Source of the DNA: Conus ventricosus
Lineage: Eukaryota; Mollusca; Gastropoda; Neogastropoda; Conidae
Direction of reading: 5' to 3'
DNA length: 64,000 bases
Assembly (NCBI GenBank): GCA_018398815.1
Contig: CM031600.1
Span: 50,122,833-50,186,832, forward strand
The position numbers were made by a program, and so were the translations under genes. A model generated the notes under the pieces. The model saw nothing but the letters and a program-made list of their open reading frames with translations, did no database searches and was not told where the DNA came from. Below, in pieces: positions 57,331 through 64,000 of the stretch (positions within the stretch are counted from its first letter, which is position 1; the number at the start of each line of letters is the position of its first letter).

Positions 57331-58225
57331 GGAAATTCAGTTACTCTAATCATGGATTCATGGAGACCCAGCGCCCATAAGTCCTACAAAACCTACATTT
57401 AAAAATGACAGAAATTTGTAATCAAAAATGAAATCACTACTTGTACTCATGTGCATGTGGCAATTCTTTTTTTGGCAGAACTGCGTACTGTAGGTGCTAG
57501 TTGTAGTACAGTTAACCTAGCTAGGAGTGCGGTTTCAGCATACCTTTGTCCTGATAGCGCAGAAACAATAGGTCAACATCCTGTGGTCTGTAAAATTGTC
57601 AAAAGTGTGTTCAACAATGGGCCATCACTCCCAAAATACTGTGACACATGGGATGTAGACACAGTCATTGATATGTTAACACAGTGTCCAGATGCAGAAC
57701 AGATCAGCTTTCTGAAACTCACACTCAGAACACTTATGTTACTTGCTTTTCGCTCTGGTCAGAGGGGACAGACTCTCCATAGTCTTACTGTTGATGATGT
57801 AAAAATCCATGAGTCTGAATGTGTACTTGTATGTAGCTATCTTTTAAACCAAACCAAACCAGGAACTCACTTAAAGCCTTTAGTCATACCTTGTTTTGAA
57901 AGCAAGAGATTGTGTCTGGTTCACCACCTTCGGCAGTATTTGAAAAAGACTGCCCACTTACAAACTGGGAAAGCACCTTTTATCAGTTGCATAAAGCCTT
58001 TTGCACCTGTGAAAAGAGAAACCATTTCTCGTGGATGAAAGATGTGCTGTTTGTGGCTGGAATAGACATGTCGATGTACTCGGCTCACAGCACTCGGGCT
58101 GCTAGTACGTCTGTAGCATTAAGCAGAGATGTACCAATAGACAGCATCTTTAAAGCAGGTGGATGGCCAAGCAGGAACACTTTTTTTTAAGATTCTACCG
58201 CCGGATCATTAAACAGAATGAAGAT
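57331..58225 (+). pseudogene. DIRS tyrosine recombinase, frameshifted
   Basis: An N-terminal SAM-like helical region (SAVSAYLCPDSAETIGQHPV), then LLAFRSGQRGQTLHSLTVDD, with the first catalytic Arg in SGQRG (about 57750). In the next frame are HSTRAASTSVALS (His-x-x-Arg, about 58085-58100) and AGGWPSRNTFF. A T-run at 58183-58190 shifts the frame before RFYRR, whose Tyr is the expected nucleophile. Would integrate circular DNA intermediates without target duplication. Confidence 0.85.
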
Positions 58226-58372
58226 GGAAATGGTGGTTCTACGAAGACAAAGAGTTTTTCCCAGTCCATGCTCGACTCATTCTTAGACAAAGGGATGTAA
58301 CTCACATTATGGGCTGATTGCCTTTCAGAGCCTGACGTGTTAAGGAATAACGTGTGATCCCCGACGTTAAAA

Positions 58373-58500
58373 TCTCCACTTGTATACGTCTGACCAATCA
58401 GCAGACGAGGAATAATTAGGAAAATTAAACGAGACTTACCTGGATGTTGAAGTTTAATGGAGATGATTTCGAGGATGCTGTTGGGTAGAGGTATACATGT
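58373..58500. repeat. DIRS internal complementary region
   Basis: 58373-58415 is the reverse complement of the element's left end (54398-54440); 58417-58500 is the reverse complement of its right end (about 58610-58680). The two are joined with only one or two bases between, as expected for a template that spans the circle junction of DIRS elements. Confidence 0.88.
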
Positions 58501-58579
58501 GCCCACCCATCAGCAACCCGAGGTACTTCCATTGAACCCTCCTTTCCGAGTTTGTTCTCGTGGATCACACGTAGCTGAA

Positions 58580-58680
58580 GTCTGGGGCGCGCGCGCGGTT
58601 TCGTCTCCACACGTATACCTCTACCCAACAGCATAATCTCCATTAAACTTCGACTTCCAGGTAAGTCTCGTTTAATTTTC
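58580..58680. repeat. DIRS right terminal inverted repeat
   Basis: The inner part pairs with the left inverted repeat; the outer part (58610-58680) pairs with the internal complementary region. Confidence 0.85.
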
Positions 58681-58701
58681 AAATTACACAGTAAAAAAAT
58701 G

Positions 58702-58765
<64 letters not shown>

Positions 58766-58793
58766 ACACACACACACACACACCACATTGGAG
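58702..58793. repeat. (CA)n microsatellite
   Basis: About 45 CA units, one CACC interruption, just right of the DIRS element. Confidence 0.97.
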
Positions 58794-58984
58794 ATTAGTT
58801 AGTCCAACACCGGACCCAAAATTTACGTATACTTCAAGGCTCCCCACACCATTTTTTTTTCTCTCCAACCAACTCAGCAGCAGGTAATCAGAATATGTAT
58901 TCTCTTAAAACGCACTCCTTTGTTTATGTCCCCAGCTCAAGAAGTCTTCCATTCAATATGACACATTTCACATTATGTTGCACT

Positions 58985-58985
58985 C

Positions 58986-59060
<75 letters not shown>
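58985..59060. repeat. (GA)n microsatellite, 3' of LINE fragment
   Basis: GA repeats with one GGA interruption; on the element's strand this is a (CT)n tail. Confidence 0.97.
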
Positions 59061-59062
<2 letters not shown>

Positions 59063-59371
59063 CGAGATACAGACAGACAGAGAATACGAATACGAATGCA
59101 AATTCGAAGATTTTTTAAAGATTAAGGCCATAGCCCCGTACTGAAGAGGTAGTACCCGTAATAAATCATCATATGAAAAAAAGAAAAGGGAAAGCAAGTA
59201 CATATGCATCATACAATGATATTAAGAATAACAGTACGTAGCCTTTTTGTGCTTCATGAATGTACATAACCAAGATTGAAGAGAATGTCTTCATTTCTTG
59301 ACGCTAGGAGTAAATTTACTCTTAAAATACAAGAGTCCGAATAATACTTTGGCTTATGAATTTTCAAGGTC
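59061..59371 (-). mobile_element. LINE 3' UTR fragment flanked by GA microsatellites
   Basis: Bases 59240-59370 align with 59665-59800 of the neighbouring LINE (shared GTAGCC…TGTGCTTCAT…AATACTTTGGCT words). It contains only the 3' end, and is bounded at both sides by (GA)n. Confidence 0.75.
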
Positions 59372-59392
59372 AGAGGGAGAGAGAGGGGGAGG

Positions 59393-59424
<32 letters not shown>

Positions 59425-59434
59425 GAGGAGAGCA

Positions 59435-59465
<31 letters not shown>

Positions 59466-59505
59466 GAGAGAGAGAGAGGGGAGAGAGAGAGAGGAGAAGA
59501 GAGGA
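59372..59505. repeat. (GA)n microsatellite, 3' of LINE
   Basis: Interrupted GA/GGA tract directly joined to the 3' end of the LINE at 59506-62477. Confidence 0.95.
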
Positions 59506-62477
59506 CAAATGCAAAATGCAAAATGCGAATGTTTAATCAAATGTAATGCCAAACCCCCATTTTGAAGGGGCATACATACAATCAAACAAAACAAATTAAG
59601 GTACACGTAGAAAAACTGTAAAGAAATTCACGAAAAGTAATTAAAGTACATAATTAATTAGGATATTAGGTAGCCGTACGCAGTCTTGTCTGTGCTTCAT
59701 AAATATATACAGCCAAATTTGAAAGGAAGTGTTCGTGTCTTGTCGACAACAGTAATATCACCTTGCAATGACATGGTTTAACAAAATACTTTGGCTGGAT
59801 AAATATTGGGTCTGAGATTATGTAGTGCAGGACAACTTAAAAAATGAACTTCATCTTCTTCTGCTGGACCACATAAACGGCATACCAATTCAACGTTGGC
59901 AGGGTTGGAATATGCTAAACGATGGCATGCAATGTCAGAAACACCAAATCTAAATTTAGCCAATGTGCTCACAATATATCAATTCATTTTTTATACATTC
60001 TGAGCACCCTGGTTGTCCCAAACAAATCCAAACCCATAAGAATTTAAACACTGTCATACCCTGGAAGCCCATGTCTTCTTACCCTGTTCAAATAGAAACA
60101 ACAACATTCTGTACGTTTCAAAAAGGTACCCTATATCCATCCATCCTAGTCAGTTTCAGCCAATGTTTAATGCATTTAACATACAAGTTTAGATAAATTG
60201 AATACCTTCCTAGCTGTATAGTATCATGTCATTTGGAGTTCTGGTGTCAACATTTAAAAAGTGCTTCAAGCATACAAATTAACTTTCGGTATAAGTACAC
60301 TTGTTTCAAAAGCCCAGATCTTAGCTCCATAATGCAAAATTGGCTGAACTTGTAAGTCAGACAACTTAGTAAAAACACTAAATCAATTATAATGTAATTT
60401 ATACAAAATGTGAAGGACAGCTATTGTTGCTTTCTTTGTTCTGTTTACGATGTCTTGGCATGCAAAGTTGAAGCTAACTTTTCTTGTGAATTATATTCCA
60501 AGATATTTCTATGTATTAACTACTTTTTCATTCCCGTAAGTCCATCTCTCAGACTGCGCTAAGTACCCTCCCTTCCGAAATACAATAATACTAGTTTTCT
60601 TCATATTAACTTTTAATTCCAGTCTGTTTGCTGCTGAATCTAGACTAGATGTCGTTGGAGTCCAATTAATGTTGTGGGCAGTAATATAACATCATCAGCA
60701 AAAAGCAGAATGAACAATTCTATAAGATCGAAAGTTACCCCATGCCTACCATTTTCAATTATTTCTAATGCTAGCTCATTTATGAATAAAGAAAACAACA
60801 TGGGACTACAAACGCCACCCTGTTTAATTATTTAATAATAAAAATTATGAAAAACGCCCCCAAAATGATCATGCCAATTTTGTACTGATATCTCGTTACA
60901 AGCAAAACGTTTTTTTATTAACAGATATTATTAATGTCCAAAATGTCCTCGGATCATCAACAGAATCTCTTAGTTTCTTTAATCTGTTAGCCAAAGCATA
61001 TTCTCTTTTCTTGTTTTTGTCCTTTATTATTCTGCATCTCTGAAATCTGTTCAGTGACCTTTTAACTTCCTGTTTCTTTCGTTTGCAGTCAATATCAAAC
61101 CAATCATTACAATTTCAGACACCTCCACCAATAATTCGAACCATACAGACAGCCGCTCCGCACAAAGCACTGACAAATGTATCAAGACTCTCATTCACAT
61201 CAATATGTAACAGTTGACAGGATTTCTGTAAACACTCTTGAAATTCATTGCATTCAAGTTAATTTTTATATATAATTGCTTTTTCGTCTGACCATACAAT
61301 TTTTCCTTCACCTTGCAGTCATAAATGCTTATCCTCTGAATTAGAGCAGTTACCTTTTCATATTACCTCAACTGGTAGGTGCCATGAATGAATACAGTCC
61401 CCAACTCGTAAATAAAGTTTGGTAACAAATCACTGTGTACAAGAAAATAGTCAATTACACTGCAACCATTGGAAGACACAAAAGTGTACTCACCCTCAAT
61501 ATCACCATTACAAAAACCATTCAAAATACTCAGATCGAACATGAAACAAAAGTTCAACAACGTTTTGCCAAAATTATTAATAGTAGAGTCTTTAGAACGA
61601 CGTGCACACCTTTCAACATCAATATCATCATCCTCTATACTGCTAGCATAGTTTGTCATCGTTTCATTTTAACTTGTTTGTGTCCTGTTCTGGCATTTAA
61701 ATCCCCTACAACTATGAAATAAAGTTAATCCATGTCTTTTTCAAAGTTATGTAGTAGTACTTCTTCCAATAGTAAAACACCATCTTTTATCAATTTATCA
61801 TTGTATGTAGGGCCTCCTTCCGAGACAACATAGCAAGCAACTAATACAACATCTCTGCCAATGCCAAACACATGTTTATCTATTTTTACAGCTGCAACAT
61901 TATCACAGTCAAGTTTTATTTCTTTCACACTTTTCTGCAAATTCTTTCTTATCAACAATAGTACACCCCCTGAATTCCTGCCGTGAAACGAGATTTTTCT
62001 CGCTGGTACGTGAAACTTTAAGTAATCAGAAAATACATTACTATGATCAAACGATGACTCAAGAAAAGTTTCCGTGAGGGTAACAAAGTCAAATTTATTT
62101 ACATAATTCAGTAAAGAAAGGTCGTGCAGTTTATTATACAAGTTTTCAACATTATGATTTTAAAATGTCCACTGAGGTGAATGGTCGGGCCTGTCCTATG
62201 GCTTTCTCGCTGCGGCCGAGCGCAGGCTCCTGTCGCTCACTCCATCGCCTGTCACCCCGCCACGACCCGGAGCTGTAGACTTACTTGGCCGGTTTCTAAT
62301 GTAGGTTTGCAGGCATGCCTGCCTGCCCGATGCGTGCCCTTCACGTGATGCACGTGCGTCAGTGCCACGGCGCCTCCGGTGACACAACTCGGGGAATTCC
62401 CGCTGGTTGTCTCCTACCCGTGTCGCCTGCTCCCTGTGTAGCTGCGAGAGACGTGTCCTCCACTTCAATTACGGAGA
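59506..62477 (-). mobile_element. APE-type LINE with internal RT deletion
   Basis: Minus strand. 62196-62468 carries a basic Arg-rich frame upstream of the endonuclease. The endonuclease runs 61363-62160: NVENLYNKL, catalytic VTLTETF, RNSGGVLLLIRKN, VVGDLNARTG (about 61690), then GCSVIDYFLVHSDLL. A pre-RT segment (RTFWTLI, about 60940) joins directly to GGVCSPMLFSLFINELALEI (60797-60826), skipping the RT motifs up to A. Motif C LLFADDVILLP is intact (60691-60702). The C-terminal finger CRLCGPAEEDEVHFLSCPAL is at about 59820-59890. Related to the LINE at 235-3060. Both flanks are (GA)n. Confidence 0.82.
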
Positions 62478-62478
62478 A

Positions 62479-62518
<40 letters not shown>
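62478..62518. repeat. (GA)n microsatellite, 5' of LINE
   Basis: GA tract adjoining the 5' limit of the LINE; same phase and strand as the tract on its 3' side. Confidence 0.95.
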
Positions 62519-62520
<2 letters not shown>

Positions 62521-63104
62521 GGAGAGAGATGGGAGAAAGAGAGATATTTTAAGCGCCTAGATTCGCACATCGGGCGTATCTAATTGCGGGCCATGATATA
62601 TTTACACACAGACATTCATTTGTACTGCTATTCGAGTAACCAACACTACTGACTGTTTCAAGTGTGCCTAACTTCTCAATTGTTTGGAAATATAATGTGA
62701 ATAATTTTTACGACTAAGGAACATCATTAGGAAGTCACTGTTTGTGACAAAAAAACAGTTCTGCTTTGTGACTTTTAAATTTTGTTGAAAGAAACACATG
62801 TTTTATGACAGATGGTTAGAATTGACGAAGATCAGCGTTTAGATAGTGATGCGGGTTGTTAAAAGAAAACATGTGATCGGGATTAGTAATTTTAAGAGTG
62901 GTTGAAAGAAACATACTGTAATTTGTGACTGCTAGAGCTGGTTGAAGAGAACGTGTAACGGTTACAGATGTTGCAGGTGGTGAAGAAAATAGTGTTCTGG
63001 TTTGTGTGTGTTTGTCAGAGATGTGTGTGCCAACGCTGTCACGTTTGTGCTCCGTGTAAGGCCTAGCCTGAAGGATGATAAGGCAATCCTGCAGAAGAAA
63101 GTAG

Positions 63105-63105
<1 letters not shown>
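62519..63105. other. Non-coding stretch
   Basis: Loose repeats of a GTTGAAAGAAAC-like word (about 62784, 62892 and similar) suggest old tandem sequence. Nothing else seen. Confidence 0.5.
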
Positions 63106-63160
<55 letters not shown>

Positions 63161-63188
63161 GTGTGTGTGTGTGGTGTGTGTGTGTGTA
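63106..63188. repeat. (TG)n microsatellite
   Basis: TG repeats with two short interruptions. Confidence 0.97.
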
Positions 63189-64000
63189 GGGCGAGTTGTA
63201 CTCTCATTTAATTACGACTCAACAGAGACAGTGAAATGTAATTTTTGAATAACAGAGTCACTCTGCATTTGGTAGTGCTGAAACAGAGGTCCTCATTAAA
63301 CCACGCACAGTAATAAAGGTGTCAGAAGACCGGTTCCCAGTCGTCGAACACAGGCTGATTTTGAGACCAGTGAGTGAAGATAGAATCGTGGGGGATCGAC
63401 TCATCATACAGCTAGCAATAAATGATAAAGAGACGAGATAGAGGTGTTGCAACGGATGAAACAGAAATGTTCAGGCAAAGAGAGGCTGATTAAAATGGTA
63501 TCAAAAATGATAGGAAGGAAAACGTTCTTAGGAAAAATGCCAGTGTGAGTTGTATGTTCAATGTTCAAGTTTGAAATGTCTTGTGATGTCCATGGAACAT
63601 TCCAAATACGGCTGATCGGGAGAGGATCCTGATATATGTAAAACCATTGGAGGATAAACTCTCGACAGTTGTAAAGTAAAGGACTTAATAGCTGCAATCA
63701 GAATATGTAACTGAGGAATAACTTTATATTAAGAAGTTGACTGTCACCCCCTACCTCCTCCCTCCCCCCCCCCCCCCACCCGCCCCTTGATAGGGAGTAA
63801 TACTTTTTGAATGATGGAGAGTACAGCCAGAACTTTTCTATTTGCGTTGTTACATAACCAGAGTGTTTATGTCCTATGGTTCCTTTTTATGTCCAATTCG
63901 ATGGGTCCTTTGAATTGAAAACGACACCAACAAGCTGTGTTGATCTGGAGAATGACCTCCCCTCGCTTTCCTTCTTACTCCCATTTCTGTTATTTCACAT
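63189..64000. other. Non-coding stretch to the window end
   Basis: No gene recognised. A C-rich run lies at 63764-63780. Confidence 0.5.

Larger units (their letters stand above)
54398..58680 (+). mobile_element. DIRS-type tyrosine-recombinase retrotransposon, decayed
   Basis: Contains in order a left inverted repeat, a gag-like ORF, RT, a reduced RNase H region, tyrosine recombinase, an internal complementary region and a right inverted repeat. The repeats are of the split DIRS type and not LTRs. Many frameshifts. Confidence 0.9.

Noticed and set aside
62196..62468. Arg-rich 90-codon frame as a separate host gene
   Set aside because: It runs directly into the LINE endonuclease on the same strand and ends at the same microsatellite boundary, so it is better taken as the LINE's upstream part.

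Overview
The window looks like repeat-rich nuclear DNA of a mollusc, most likely a gastropod. The evidence is a receptor sequence of the LDLa + LRR + rhodopsin-like 7TM type (GRL101-like, a layout first described in the snail Lymnaea), the mixture of Polinton/Maverick, DIRS, Gypsy, R2-type and APE-type non-LTR elements, and abundant GA/CT and CA/GT microsatellites. Almost every coding trace belongs to a mobile element and nearly all are broken. No intact host gene, rRNA, tRNA or CRISPR is visible.

Layout: 1-3583 is a decayed APE-type LINE on the minus strand ending in a 12-bp minisatellite, followed by exactly 1,000 N (3584-4583). The same 3.6 kb returns at about 35859-39720 with small indels and one 246-bp insertion, which suggests a duplicated haplotig or a segmental duplication. 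5100-8440 holds a tRNA-like SINE head and a minus-strand R2-superfamily LINE (zinc finger, RT, CCHC-like finger, restriction-like endonuclease). 8885-20950 is a decayed Polinton with protein-primed PolB, retroviral-type integrase, A32/FtsK-like packaging ATPase, double-jelly-roll major capsid protein and several conserved accessory proteins, meaning a virus-like gene set. 21170-22335 is a Penelope-like RT/GIY-YIG remnant. 24240-27077 is a 5'-truncated APE LINE. 27208-29340 is the minus-strand GRL101-like receptor, uninterrupted by visible introns but frameshifted many times. 29340-35330 is A/T-rich, homopolymer-inflated and low-complexity, and looks like poor consensus.

41454-51019 is a Ty3/Gypsy element with 130-bp LTRs, a CTGGC target duplication, a primer-binding site and a polypurine tract. 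Its gag is split by a 4.1-kb DNA transposon with about 1.1-kb terminal inverted repeats (target duplication TTA), which in turn carries a LINE 3' fragment: a three-level nest whose order can be read directly. The Gypsy pol contains thirteen copies of a 62-bp tandem repeat. 54398-58680 is a DIRS-type tyrosine-recombinase retrotransposon whose split inverted repeats and internal complementary region are still readable. 58985-62518 contains two related LINEs, each flanked on both sides by GA/CT microsatellite, which suggests microsatellite-targeted insertion. The remainder (51800-54240, 62520-64000) is non-coding DNA dominated by microsatellites.

Bases and frames were read by eye. Family names rest on recognisable motifs, not on database searches.
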